DNA of 64,000 nucleotides from Hyphomicrobium_A sp963782555 (GCA_963782555.1 CAWAKB010000003.1:682001-746000); one strand, 5' to 3'. Shown: positions 1 to 10,427, counted from the stretch's first letter. The notes: generated by a model not told the origin, from the letters alone. Translations and numbers: made by a program.

Positions 1-527
1 GGCTCGAGCACGCCGCCGATGCCGGCGCCGCCCGAGAGGTGGCAGTTCTTGCCGATCTGGGCGCAAGAGCCGACGGTGGCCCAGGTGTCGACCATGGTGC
101 CCTCGTCGACATAGGCGCCCAAGTTCACGAACGACGGCATCAGAACGACATTGGGCGCGATGTAGGCGGAGCGGCGCACGATCGAGCCCGGCACTGCACG
201 AAAGCCGGCGCGGCGGAAGTCGTCCGGCGTCATGCCCGCGAACTTGGAGGGCACCTTGTCCCACCAGGTGGCGCCGCCCGGCGCGCCGGAGATGGCGGTC
301 ATGTCGTTCAAGCGGAACGACAAGAGCACCGCCTTCTTGATCCACTGGTTGACGCTCCAGCCCTCTGGCGTCTTCTCGGCCACGCGGATCGCGCCCTGGC
401 CCAGGAGGTCGAGCGTCGCCTCGACCGTGTCGCGGATTACTCCGGTCGTCCCCGGATCGATGCCCTGGCGCTCCTCCCACACGGTGTCGATCGCTGTCTG
501 CAGTTCGGCGATGTTGGAATTGGCCAT
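1..527 (-). CDS. dapD: 2,3,4,5-tetrahydropyridine-2,6-dicarboxylate N-succinyltransferase (partial, 3' end off window)
   Basis: The reverse strand reads from an ATG at 527 as MANSNIAELQTAIDTVWEER, then a region with NQWIKKAVLLSFRLND and the left-handed beta-helix part (RRSAYIAPNVVLMPSFVNLGA, VDEGTMVDTWATVGSCAQIG, GGAGIGGVLEP), which is the DapD signature. The enzyme transfers succinyl from succinyl-CoA to tetrahydrodipicolinate in the cytoplasmic lysine/meso-DAP pathway. About 175 codons are present; the C-terminal part lies beyond base 1. The next lysine-pathway gene, lysA, is 3 kb away, so the two are near neighbours but not one operon. Identification is secure; only the missing end limits it. 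Confidence 0.95.
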   Translation of the reverse strand, partial: MANSNIAELQTAIDTVWEERQGIDPGTTGVIRDTVEATLDLLGQGAIRVAEKTPEGWSVNQWIKKAVLLSFRLNDMTAISGAPGGATWWDKVPSKFAGMTPDDFRRAGFRAVPGSIVRRSAYIAPNVVLMPSFVNLGAYVDEGTMVDTWATVGSCAQIGKNCHLSGGAGIGGVLE

Positions 528-710
528 CCGGGCGGACCTTCTGTTCTTAAGTTGTCGCTGCTTGCGGCCTTGTGGCCCGCAGGGTCAGGAGTGTCAATCA
601 GCACTCCGAAAATTACATGTGTCGCTTCAATTGGATACGCGGCGTTAAACTCCGATAGCCATACTTGCAATTCCTAGGGGACAGGCTGCGTTGGTAGGAA
701 AGGTTGCGTT

Positions 711-1184
711 GTGTTGCAAGGCGAGAGAGTTGCCGTGGTCGCGCAGGGACCATGGCTGGGCCGCGACGGTTTTGTTGCCGAGACGGCGGTGCAATTCGAC
801 AGGGTCAACGCCGCAATTGCGCGGCTGGAGCGCGAGGCCGAGAAGGCACGCCAGACCATTGCCGAGATGACCGAGGAGGCGAACCGGGCGCGCCGGTTCC
901 AGGCCTTCGAGGAGACCCTAAAGAACTCGCGCGATTATAAGATCACCGACATGCAGCGAGGCTTCCGGGATCTCAAGTCCCGGCTCGATTCCATCGAGGG
1001 CGAGAAGAGCAGGTTCGTCGGGCTGACCTACAAGTCGTTCGAGGCAATCGACAAGAAGCTCGCCGAGCTGTCGGCCTTGCAGGACCAGTTCGAACGGTCG
1101 GAGCGCAACGTGCGCCGCAACGCCATGCTGGTTGGTGCGGCTGCCGTGCTGGCGGTCATCGCCGTCGCCTCGCACCTCTTCTAG
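711..1184 (+). CDS. Small coiled-coil protein with C-terminal membrane anchor (unknown function)
   Basis: 157 residues from a GTG at 711, chosen because an AGGAAAGG ribosome-binding site sits 7-8 nt upstream. The middle is charged and heptad-like (residues about 25-120, rich in E/K/R/L), and the last about 20 residues form one hydrophobic segment (MLVGAAAVLAVIAVASHLF), so the protein looks tail-anchored with its coiled coil in the cytoplasm. Its 3' end overlaps the convergent thioredoxin gene by 29 nt. I do not recognise a named family and assign no function. Confidence 0.65.
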   Translation: MLQGERVAVVAQGPWLGRDGFVAETAVQFDRVNAAIARLEREAEKARQTIAEMTEEANRARRFQAFEETLKNSRDYKITDMQRGFRDLKSRLDSIEGEKSRFVGLTYKSFEAIDKKLAELSALQDQFERSERNVRRNAMLVGAAAVLAVIAVASHLF

Positions 1185-1827
1185 AGATTAGAGGTAGGAA
1201 CTCGATCAGCTGCTTGGCGTCGGGGCTGTCCCAGGCGGCCGGACCGATGAGGCGCCCGATCTCGTCGCCTTTGGCGTTGATGAGGATGCTGGTCGGCATG
1301 CCGATCACCTTGAGCGCGGTGCCTTCCCGCGCGGTCGGGTCGGCGTAGAGACCCAGACCTTCGATCTTGTTGTCCTTGAAGAACTTGCGCGCGCCATCGA
1401 GGCCGGACTTGTCGATCGCCACCGCCGCGACCTGGAACTTGTCGGAGCCCAGCTGCTGCTGCAACCGGGCGAGCGATGGCATCTCCTCGCGGCAGGGCGC
1501 ACACCACGTCGCCCACAGGTTCAACAGCACCACTTTGCCGGCGAAGCTCTTGAGGCTGACCTCCTCGCCCTTGTCGTTAAGGAAGTGGATGTCGGGCAAG
1601 GCGGCCGGCTCCTTCTTGAGCACGAAGGTGGTCATGGCCCCGCGCAGCAGAGGATTAATCCCGCTTTGGTGCGCCGCTTCCGGCGCCGCGGCAGAGCGAG
1701 TTTCGTTGTCAGGGCGCCCCACCATGACGTATACCGCGGCGAAGGCCGCGAGCGCCGCCAACGCTGCCAGCCACAAATATGCCGACAGCGGCTTGGCGCC
1801 CTGCGCCTTCGATGTCTTTTCGCTCAT
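1156..1827 (-). CDS. Membrane-anchored TlpA-type thiol:disulfide oxidoreductase
   Basis: 223 residues starting MSEKTSKAQG at 1827. Residues about 14-36 form a single signal-anchor helix, followed by a periplasmic thioredoxin fold with the active site WCAPC (Cys109 and Cys112) and the cis-Pro region VIGMPTSILI. TlpA/ResA-like proteins reduce periplasmic disulfides, for example on apocytochrome c or copper centres. The gene is divergent from argH (46 nt between starts) and convergent with the coiled-coil gene, overlapping it at the 3' end. The C-terminal tail SRRGARRRR reads through this overlap and is probably not conserved. The family is clear; the physiological substrate is not visible. Confidence 0.9.
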   Translation of the reverse strand: MSEKTSKAQGAKPLSAYLWLAALAALAAFAAVYVMVGRPDNETRSAAAPEAAHQSGINPLLRGAMTTFVLKKEPAALPDIHFLNDKGEEVSLKSFAGKVVLLNLWATWCAPCREEMPSLARLQQQLGSDKFQVAAVAIDKSGLDGARKFFKDNKIEGLGLYADPTAREGTALKVIGMPTSILINAKGDEIGRLIGPAAWDSPDAKQLIEFLPLISRRGARRRR

Positions 1828-1872
1828 GGTCCTACTCTCTTTGAGACCGGCCCGCTGACGGAGCACGATCCC

Positions 1873-3282
<1,410 letters not shown>

Positions 3283-3376
3283 GTTGGCGCCAAGTCCGCT
3301 CTGCCTGCTGGCAGGGGCGGGGGAGTGGCGCGCGCGGGCTCTTTTGGCCGGCGTCGGACAGCAGTCGGTTCAGGAC

Positions 3377-3598
3377 ATGCTCGTAAGAGTGACAGCAAAG
3401 GGCATCGGCATGGCCATCGCAACGGCCGCCCTGTGCTTGGGGCTGGCCGCCTGCGGCGTGCGCGGCTCGCTCGATCCTCCACCTCACGCCAAGGCCACCG
3501 GGACCGCCAAGTCGGCCGAAGCCTCGGGTACGCAGCCCGCTTCCGCCGCGCCACCAAAGCCGCACGAGGACTTCTTTCTCGATCGGCTGCTGCGCTAG
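3377..3598 (+). CDS. LptM-like small lipoprotein
   Basis: 73 residues from an ATG at 3377, with a hydrophobic signal peptide and lipobox LAAC (Cys26), then the short motif GVRGSLDPPP and a Pro/Ala-rich linker. This lipobox-G-x-(K/R)-G-x-L-x-P-P arrangement is typical of the LptM (YifL) family, small outer-membrane lipoproteins that assist the LptD LPS translocon. LptM-like genes are often found between argH/cyaY and lysA/dapF, which matches this position. The start is uncertain (GTG 3389 or ATG 3410 are possible). The LptM role is inferred from sequence style and context. Confidence 0.7.
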   Translation: MLVRVTAKGIGMAIATAALCLGLAACGVRGSLDPPPHAKATGTAKSAEASGTQPASAAPPKPHEDFFLDRLLR

Positions 3599-3631
3599 CG
3601 CGAATCTCGGGCGAGCCTGCTACAAGCCCTT

Positions 3632-4899
3632 ATGCATCACTTTCATTACAAAGGCGGGGTCCTCCACGCCGAGGATGTGAGCCTTGCGCAGCTTGCCGCG
3701 CACGTGGGCACGCCCTTCTATTGCTACGCGACGGCGACGCTCGAACGGCACTACCGGGTGCTGGCCGAGGCGTTCGAGGGCCAAAACGCGCTCATCTGCT
3801 ACGCCATGAAGGCCAACTCCAACCAGGCGGTGCTGGCGACGCTTGCGCGCCTCGGAGCCGGCATGGACGTCGTCTCCGAGGGCGAGCTCAGGCGCGCGCG
3901 GGCTGCCGGTGTGCCGGCCTCCAAGATCATCTTTGCCGGGGTCGGCAAGACGCGCGATGAGATCGCCTTTGCGCTTCAGCAGGACATCCTCGGCTTCAAT
4001 GTCGAGAGCGAGCCCGAGCTCAAAGTCCTGAGCGAGGAAGCCGTGCGCCTGGGCCGCACGGCGCGCATTGCGCTGCGCGTCAACCCCGACGTCGACGCCA
4101 AGACGCACGCCAAGATCGCCACCGGCAAAGCCGAGAACAAGTTCGGTATCCCCTATGCTTCCTCCCCCGGCTCTATGCCGAGGCGCGGGCGCTGCCCGGC
4201 ATCGCCGTCACCGGCATCCACATGCACATCGGCAGCCAGATCACGGATCTGGAGCCCTTCCGCAACGCCTTCCGGCTGCTGCGCGAGCTGGCCGAGGCGC
4301 TGCTGCGCGACGGCCACAAGCTCGAGCACCTCGACCTCGGCGGCGGCCTCGGCGTGCCTTACACCTCCGAAGGTGACGTCGCTCCGCCTCCCACGGCCTA
4401 CGCCGCCGTCATCAAGGAGACGCTCGGCGGCTTCGGCCTGAAGCTGATCCTGGAGCCCGGCCGCATGATCGTCGGCAACGCCGGCATCCTGGTCGCGCGC
4501 GTGCTCTACTCCAAGGAAGGCGCCGACAAGACCTTCACCGTCGTCGACGCCGCCATGAACGATTTGATCCGCCCGACGCTCTATGAGGCCCACCACGAGA
4601 TCTGGCCGGTCGAGCAGGCGAAGGGCGGCATGCCGCCGGTGGTGCAGGACGTCGTCGGCCCGGTGTGCGAGACCGGCGACTACCTGGCGCTCGACCGCAA
4701 CCTGCCGCCGTTCGAGGCCGGCGATCTTCTCGCGGTGATGACGGCGGGGGCCTACGGGGCCGTGATGTCCTCGACCTACAACACGCGGCCCTTGGTGCCT
4801 GAGGTGCTGGTCAAGGGGGAGGACTATTGCGTCGTGCGCCCGCGCCCAACCTACGATCAGCTCATCGGCCTCGACCGCTTGCCCGATTGGCTCGCCTGA
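3632..4899 (+). CDS. lysA: Diaminopimelate decarboxylase, apparent -1 frameshift near 4164-4168
   Basis: The gene decarboxylates meso-DAP to lysine with PLP. The first part (from ATG 3632) carries the PLP-lysine motif YAMKANSN (Lys60) and ends in frame at FGIPYA; the second part resumes in the next frame as RLYAEARALPG, then HMHIGSQITDLEPF, GGGLGVPYTSEG, LILEPGRMIV and GPVCETGD, all LysA motifs. The switch occurs at the run of five C at 4164-4168. Adding one C gives an uninterrupted 422-residue protein, the normal LysA length. Either the base call is wrong or the gene is a very recent pseudogene; the rest shows no decay, so an error is favoured. Confidence 0.9.
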
Positions 4900-4986
4900 A
4901 GGGCTTCGAATGGGCCGTTATGGTGCGGTCCTTAGGCGGATTCAGTGTCCTAAGTCCATGGACCCCGCCGAATAGGTCTTGTGCGG

Positions 4987-5015
4987 TTCAACATTCATGA
5001 TGGTTCCGGTATAAC
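4987..5015 (+). promoter_or_regulatory. Possible sigma70-type promoter for the His-rich peptide gene
   Basis: TTCAAC at 4987-4992 and TATAAC at 5010-5015 are separated by exactly 17 nt, with a predicted start about 40 nt before the ribosome-binding site. The match to TTGACA/TATAAT is moderate and was found by eye. Confidence 0.35.
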
Positions 5016-5060
5016 TATCGCGGCTGGCATCCTGCCAGTTCAGTTCGGGAGGACAATCGC

Positions 5061-5264
5061 ATGCCAAAGACCTTCTGCGCGCTCGCGATTGCCGCGTTTA
5101 TCGTGGCTTTCGGCGTGCCTGCACAGGCTACCCCAGGCGCAGGCTCCGTCAGCCTGCTGAAGGGCGATTCGACTATCGTTCAGCAGGTCAGACACCGGCA
5201 TCGGCATCGCCATCATCACTGCTGGTGGCGTCACGGTCACCGCCATTGCCGCTGGTGGTGGTGA
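5061..5264 (+). CDS. Small secreted His/Trp/Cys-rich peptide
   Basis: 67 residues from ATG 5061 with a strong ribosome-binding site (GGGAGG) 8-13 nt upstream. Residues 1-23 form a signal peptide ending AQA. The mature part ends in a dense run of His, Arg, Trp and two Cys (about residues 44-67, beginning RHRHRHHHCWWRHGH), which could bind Cu, Zn or Ni in the periplasm or outside the cell. It is monocistronic, with a promoter-like element upstream and a hairpin downstream. No family is recognised with certainty; metal binding is inference from composition. Confidence 0.65.
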   Translation: MPKTFCALAIAAFIVAFGVPAQATPGAGSVSLLKGDSTIVQQVRHRHRHRHHHCWWRHGHRHCRWWW

Positions 5265-5320
5265 TGAGCGCGCAATGAGCGCGACATAGCGAGGGCCCAA
5301 AGGGCGCCCTTTAGCCTGCA

Positions 5321-5345
5321 GAGCCCCGGTCACAAGCCGGGGCTC
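5321..5345 (+). terminator. Hairpin terminator after the His-rich peptide gene
   Basis: GAGCCCCGG at 5321-5329 pairs perfectly with CCGGGGCTC at 5337-5345 across a 7-nt loop. The following ATTGCTTGTC is only weakly T-rich, so termination strength is uncertain. Confidence 0.5.
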
Positions 5346-5507
5346 ATTGCTTGTCAGGGTCGCTCTCCAGGCATCCGCAGCGGGTGGGATGCCCCTTGAA
5401 CAGCGGGCTTTGCCACCGCAACTTATGGTGAACGTCTGTCTAAAGTTTAATGGGTCCCCCGATCTGCGCCCGCTATGCCCCGAGGGGTGATCCCGCTATC
5501 GTGACGC

Positions 5508-8123
5508 ATGGTCGAATTTAAGGATTCTCCCGCCGCCCTCGACGCCACGTTCGCGCGCAAGGTGACGCTGAGCCGCTGGGCGCTGCTGTTCGAGCGCCTG
5601 TGGCCGCGGCTGTGGCTGATCTTGGGCATCGCGGGTCTGTTCGTCCTGGTCTCGCTTCTGGGCGTGTGGCCACTTCTGCCGCAGCCTGCGCATTTGGCCC
5701 TGCTCGTCGCCTTTGCGCTCGCCGGCATCGCCGCCTTGATCTTTGCCGCGCGCGTACATTTCCCCACCCACGAGGAAGGGGTGCGCCGCATCGAGCGGGC
5801 GTCCGGCATCCCGCATCGGCCTGCGTCCTCCTACGAGGACACCATCACCGCCAACGCCGACGATCCGCGCACCAATGCCATCTGGCAGGCGCACCGTGCG
5901 CGCTTGGCTGCCGCCTTGACGCGTCTGCGCGTGGGCAATCCGCACCCGCGCACCGACCGTGCCGACCCGATCGCGATGCGCGCGCTGCTGCTGCTGGGCG
6001 TCGTCGCCTTGGCCGCCCTGGTCGGCGACGGCGCCTCCGATCGCCTGCTGTCCGCCTTCCGCGTCAAGTCCTCCGCCGCGCTCGCCTCGGCGCGTCTCGA
6101 CGCGTGGGTCACGCCGCCTTCCTATACCGGCCGCGCGCCGGTGATGCTCGCCGACGGCGCGCGCGCCAGTGCGCCTTCGGCGACCCCGCCGAAGCTCATC
6201 GCCGTGCCTGAGCGCAGCGTCTTGATCGTGCGCACCAGCGGCACCGGCCTTGGTCCGATCAGCCTCGACGTGCTGGCGGAAGGCGCCACGGAAAGAGCGC
6301 ACGTGGCTCCGAAGGAGCCGAAAGCGGGCAAGATGTCGGGCAGCGGGAACGAGGTGTCCGAGCTGCGCTACGACCTCAGGAAATCGGCGGAGGTCCGCGT
6401 GCTGGCCGCGGGCACGGAGCTCGCGCGCTGGTCCTTCTACGTCACGCCCGACAAGCCGCCGACGATTGCGCTCATCAAGGAGCCGACGCGCACGCGCCGC
6501 GGCGCGCTGAAGCTCACCTACAAGGTAGAGGACGACTATGGCGTCCTCTCCGCCGAGGCGAAGGTCAAGAAGGCGAAGGTTAATGAGAAGCCGCTCGATC
6601 CCTCGAAGGCCTGGGCGCGCACCAACGTTCTCAAGGGACCGCGCCCGCCGCTCGAGCGGCCGCCCAAGATCACGCTGCATCTGCCGCGCTCCGACAGCAA
6701 GGAGGCGCAGACCTATATCGATTTCGGTCCGCACCCCTACGCCGGTCGCGAGGTCATCCTGACGCTCGAGGCCCGCGACGTCGCCGGCAACGTCGGACAC
6801 AGCAAGCCCATTCGCTTGGTGCTGCCGCAGCGGCAATTCACGAAGCCCTTGGCGCGCGCCGTCATCGAGCAGCGGGCCAAGCTGATGGACGATCCCCGCT
6901 ATCGGCCCCAGGTGCTGCGGGCGCTCGATGCGCTCACCATCGAGCCGGAAGGCTTCATCGACAGCGCGTCGATCTACCTGGGTCTGCGCACGGCCTACCA
7001 CGGCCTGGAGCACGATGGCTCGCGCGCCGGCATCAAGAGTTCCGTCGATGGGCTTTGGGAGCTGGCGCTCAGGATCGAGGACGGCGATCTGTCGGACGCG
7101 GAGCGGGCGCTGAAGGATGCGCAGGACAAGCTCGCCGAGGCGCTGGAGAAAGGCGCGCCCGATTCCGAGATCCAGGCCCTGATGCAGAACCTACGCGACG
7201 CGCTGAACAAGTACGTCGAGCAGCTTGCCAAGAACAACAAGGATCAGATGCCGCCGGAGGGCCTCGATCCCAACAACCAGCAGCTGTCGCAGCAGGACCT
7301 CGAGCGCATGATGAAGAACCTCGAGGACATGGCCCGCACGGGCTCGCGCGAGCAGGCCCAGCAGATGCTGAGCCAGTTGCGCGATCTCCTGGAGCGGCTG
7401 CAGTCGGGCCAGATGTCGAAGAAGGAAGCCGAGCGCGGCCAGATGATGATGAAGAAGCTCGACGAGCTCGGCAACATCGTCGGCCAGCAGCAGCGCCTGA
7501 TGGACGACACCTACCGCGAGAACCGCCGTCAGCAGGCGCAACGCGGGCAAGGCGGCACCATGCCGGACATGCAGGGCCAGCAGCAGCAAGGTCAAACCGG
7601 ACAAGGACAGCGCGGGCAAAGCGGCCAGCAGCTGGGTCAGCGCGGCAACGGGCAGCAGCAGGGCGGCAAAGGCCTGAGCGAGCAGCAGCGCCAGCTCAAG
7701 GAGGAGCTGGAGAAGCTCCGCAAGAGTCTGGACGAGCTCGGCGCCAACTCACCTGAGCTCGACGGCGCACGCGAGGCCATGGGGAACGCGCAGCAGTCGC
7801 TGGAAAAGGGCGATACCAACTCCGCGCTCGGCGATCAGTCGAGCGCGCTCGAGCAGATGCGCGAGGGCGCCAAGAAGATGGCCGAGGGCATGCAGCAGGG
7901 CGGCGCCTCGCGTTACGGCGAGAACGGCGAGCAGCCGCGCGATCCGCTGGGGCGCCCGCAGCGCTTCCAGGGCCCCGATGCCGGAAACTCGGTCAAGGTC
8001 CCTGACGAGATCGACATGCAGCGCGCCCGCATGATCCTGGAGGAGCTGCGGCGCAGGCTGGCGCAGCCGGCACGGCCGACGATGGAGCTCGACTATTTCG
8101 AGCGCCTGCTGCGCCGCTTCTGA
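5508..8123 (+). CDS. DUF4175 / TIGR02302-like large membrane protein
   Basis: 871 residues. Two hydrophobic helices at about residues 35-85 and a third at about 155-175 are followed by a long periplasmic-type part with beta-rich segments. A Gln-rich charged coiled coil follows at about 590-770 (repeats such as QQQGQTGQGQRGQSGQQ). The C-terminus ends MELDYFERLLRRF. This architecture and its position downstream of argH-lysA match the TIGR02302 family of Hyphomicrobiales, whose biochemical role is unknown; an envelope function is likely from the topology. The ATG at 5508 has only a weak Shine-Dalgarno sequence. Confidence 0.8.
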   Translation: MVEFKDSPAALDATFARKVTLSRWALLFERLWPRLWLILGIAGLFVLVSLLGVWPLLPQPAHLALLVAFALAGIAALIFAARVHFPTHEEGVRRIERASGIPHRPASSYEDTITANADDPRTNAIWQAHRARLAAALTRLRVGNPHPRTDRADPIAMRALLLLGVVALAALVGDGASDRLLSAFRVKSSAALASARLDAWVTPPSYTGRAPVMLADGARASAPSATPPKLIAVPERSVLIVRTSGTGLGPISLDVLAEGATERAHVAPKEPKAGKMSGSGNEVSELRYDLRKSAEVRVLAAGTELARWSFYVTPDKPPTIALIKEPTRTRRGALKLTYKVEDDYGVLSAEAKVKKAKVNEKPLDPSKAWARTNVLKGPRPPLERPPKITLHLPRSDSKEAQTYIDFGPHPYAGREVILTLEARDVAGNVGHSKPIRLVLPQRQFTKPLARAVIEQRAKLMDDPRYRPQVLRALDALTIEPEGFIDSASIYLGLRTAYHGLEHDGSRAGIKSSVDGLWELALRIEDGDLSDAERALKDAQDKLAEALEKGAPDSEIQALMQNLRDALNKYVEQLAKNNKDQMPPEGLDPNNQQLSQQDLERMMKNLEDMARTGSREQAQQMLSQLRDLLERLQSGQMSKKEAERGQMMMKKLDELGNIVGQQQRLMDDTYRENRRQQAQRGQGGTMPDMQGQQQQGQTGQGQRGQSGQQLGQRGNGQQQGGKGLSEQQRQLKEELEKLRKSLDELGANSPELDGAREAMGNAQQSLEKGDTNSALGDQSSALEQMREGAKKMAEGMQQGGASRYGENGEQPRDPLGRPQRFQGPDAGNSVKVPDEIDMQRARMILEELRRRLAQPARPTMELDYFERLLRRF

Positions 8124-8224
8124 TTGTCCTCACCGACCTGCAAGAGTTTCCAGGGCTTTACCCTTCACCCGGACGCTCGTTTCGCTTGCGCCCGGCCTCT
8201 GCCTCCGGGAGAGGTCAGTTGCAC

Positions 8225-9178
8225 TCACGGCGCGGCAGGGCGCGCTGCGAAGCGCACGGCAAGACCGCTCACCACCTGATGGCTGACGATGTCCGTATCG
8301 ATGTGGCCGCCCGGGGGCTGCTCGCCCTTTCTCCAGCGCTGAAATTCCCGCCACAGGTCGGAAAAGAGCCAGCTTCCATCCATCTGCGACAGCGGCGCGT
8401 CGTACTTGCCGTAGGTGAACTTGTACTCGATGAAGAACGACATCTTCGACAAGCGCACTTCCAGGCCGACGAGCGCTTGGCCCGCGGGGCCTGCATAGTT
8501 GTACTCGTAGGTGCGGTGATGCCCGGGGGCCGTCAGCCCCACCTCTGCATGCGGCAGCAGCACACCGGCGCCGGCGCCGATGTACGGGCTCAGATGCGCT
8601 CCGATCCCAGGCAGCCGCAAAAGCGGGGTCAACAGCAGCATGTTGTGTCCGTGCGAGAACTCGAGCTTCTTCACGATGTTGCGGATGCGCGCACGGGGTG
8701 GCAGCGGCTTGCCGTCGATCTGGCCCGAGAAGGAAGCTTCCTCGTCGAGACGCGCCATCGCCTTGGAATGCATGAAGTCGACCATCATCCCGGCCTTGCC
8801 GCCGGCGAACCAGTGGACGACACGCGCGCCGTAGTAGATCGGGTTGTGGAAGGGATCGGTGTACCAGTGCACCGGGTCGATGGTGAAGTCCGTGCCCCCA
8901 GTCTTATGAATGTGCACCGGGCTCGGATAGGTGTAGGGCACGCCGGTGTAGGCGCCGACCATGGTCTCCTTGGTGGGAAGCGTGGTCGGACCGGCGCCCG
9001 CGCCGTCGCGCGCGACGCCGCTCTCATCGGGGGTGAGCGCGCTCTGTTCCAGCACCGTGGTCACCGTCGAGACCGAGAGCAGGATCGCGGCCGCGAGAAC
9101 CGAGAGCTTGTCGACGACGCCGGCCGGGCCGCTCGTCTCCCGCGCCGCACCCCAACCGATCGTGAGGATGCCCGTCAT
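8225..9178 (-). CDS. Outer-membrane beta-barrel protein, candidate LpxQ-like lipid A oxidase
   Basis: 317 residues from ATG 9178 (GGGGGGA lies 9 nt upstream; ATG 9196 is a possible longer start). An N-terminal hydrophobic signal or anchor (about residues 22-38) precedes a region with TGVPYTYPSPVHIHKTGGTD, PYIGAGAGVLLP and alternating amphipathic strands ending in VRFAARPAAP. The GGTDFTxxPV...PYYG pattern resembles proteins annotated as rhizobial lipid A oxidase (LpxQ), an O2-dependent outer-membrane enzyme that converts proximal glucosamine to 2-aminogluconate. The family call is from memory of that pattern and should be searched. A perfect FNR/FixK box lies 27 nt upstream of the start. Confidence 0.55.
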   Translation of the reverse strand: MTGILTIGWGAARETSGPAGVVDKLSVLAAAILLSVSTVTTVLEQSALTPDESGVARDGAGAGPTTLPTKETMVGAYTGVPYTYPSPVHIHKTGGTDFTIDPVHWYTDPFHNPIYYGARVVHWFAGGKAGMMVDFMHSKAMARLDEEASFSGQIDGKPLPPRARIRNIVKKLEFSHGHNMLLLTPLLRLPGIGAHLSPYIGAGAGVLLPHAEVGLTAPGHHRTYEYNYAGPAGQALVGLEVRLSKMSFFIEYKFTYGKYDAPLSQMDGSWLFSDLWREFQRWRKGEQPPGGHIDTDIVSHQVVSGLAVRFAARPAAP

Positions 9179-9204
9179 CGGCACGTGTCCCCCCATTTAG
9201 CTTA

Positions 9205-9218
9205 TTGATCTATATCAA
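9205..9218. promoter_or_regulatory. FNR/FixK-type box
   Basis: TTGATCTATATCAA is a perfect TTGAT-N4-ATCAA palindrome. It lies 27-40 nt upstream of the LpxQ-like start codon on the minus strand, and no gene begins on the plus strand for over 10 kb, so the only candidate target is the LpxQ-like gene. The position so close to the start codon would fit repression or promoter overlap better than class II activation. Confidence 0.6.
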
Positions 9219-9356
9219 AAAAGACGGCCTGCCGAACGAGCCGAGCTTTGCCGGCAAGATAGGCGAGCAAAGGGCGGGCAACAAATCACGATGAACGTCG
9301 CACCGGTGTGCCGCGTTGACGCGGCACAAATGACGTTCCCGCCGGCTCAGAGCCTG

Positions 9357-10427
9357 TCAGGCCGGCGGATGCGGCGCCCCCAGCCGCTCCAGCATGCGTT
9401 GCACCGCAATGATCTGGGGCCCGTTGCGCGTGAGGTAGTCCCGGCCCGTATAGCCCCACCAATCCCAGCAGCCCTGCGGGTTGAGCGGCGTCGTGGCCGT
9501 CTGCGGGAAAAGAACGATGAGATTGTTGGTGTCGGCCCAACGGGCGAACCCTGAATCGTGCGCGAACGCCTCGCCCACGAAGGTGCGGTTCTGGCCGCAG
9601 CCGTGAAAAGCGATGTGCACCCGGCAGTTGGCCCCCGCGCTGCAGGCCTTCGGGACATAGGCGATGCCGAGATCGCTCAATCCGTGATTGGTGAGATCGC
9701 TGGTGAAGGGGGTCTGGTCGAAGAGCAGGAAATCGCCGGTCGCCTCTTTGGCGCGCGGGGCAAGCTTGCCGTAGATCTGCTTCAAGAGCGCGCCTGCCTG
9801 ATCGTAATTGCAATCGACGATGTAGGGCTTGCCCGTGTAGTCGCAGTCGGGACCCTTGTCCTCGGTGACGAACGCGTGCCCCGCCGGCAGATCGGACACG
9901 TAGGCGATCTGCGTGTCCGGCACCCCGAGCTTTTCGTAGAAGCGGCGCGCGGCGTCGACGATCGCCGGCAGCACCGTATGGTCTTCCTTGCCCGAGAAGA
10001 GGTACAGGCGATCGGCCTTGACGTTGTCGACGGGATCGATGCGGCCGCGCTCGGACAGGCGGCCTGCGCGCTCGGCGAGCTGCTCGGGGTTGGGCACGCC
10101 GAAGGCCCGCAGCGCATCGAGCATGCAGCCGTTGATGGCTTTGGTCAGGTTGAGGAGCGCGGTGCCGGGCCCTGGAATGACGTCGGCATAAAGGCTCTCG
10201 GCGCAGCCATAGGGTCCGCCCGCGACAATGCCCGCGCCGACGACCTCGGTCGAATGCGCGATCTCAAACTGTCCCGCCATGTAGGCGCCGGACGAGATGC
10301 CGGAGACGGACGTCTGCTGGAGATTGGCGCCGAGCGCCGGCAACTCCGGCGCCTTTTCGCCGCTGCAGCCCGAGATGAGGGCAAGCAGCGCCAATACGAC
10401 GGCCGAGTTGCGAAGGCGCTTTTTCAT
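9357..10427 (-). CDS. PHB depolymerase-like lipoprotein (alpha/beta hydrolase)
   Basis: 356 residues. A lipoprotein signal with lipobox LISGC (Cys21) is followed by the nucleophile elbow GISSGAYMA (Ser about 46), IVAGGPYGCA, and later HIAFHGCGQNR, LPAGHAF and GCWDWWGYTG. These match the extracellular poly(3-hydroxybutyrate) depolymerase family (esterase_phb / COG3509-like). It could release 3-hydroxybutyrate oligomers at the cell surface, which would feed acetoacetyl-CoA into the EMC pathway encoded at 44-51 kb. That link is inference. It lies 79 nt after pbpC on the same strand. Confidence 0.8.
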   Translation of the reverse strand: MKKRLRNSAVVLALLALISGCSGEKAPELPALGANLQQTSVSGISSGAYMAGQFEIAHSTEVVGAGIVAGGPYGCAESLYADVIPGPGTALLNLTKAINGCMLDALRAFGVPNPEQLAERAGRLSERGRIDPVDNVKADRLYLFSGKEDHTVLPAIVDAARRFYEKLGVPDTQIAYVSDLPAGHAFVTEDKGPDCDYTGKPYIVDCNYDQAGALLKQIYGKLAPRAKEATGDFLLFDQTPFTSDLTNHGLSDLGIAYVPKACSAGANCRVHIAFHGCGQNRTFVGEAFAHDSGFARWADTNNLIVLFPQTATTPLNPQGCWDWWGYTGRDYLTRNGPQIIAVQRMLERLGAPHPPA

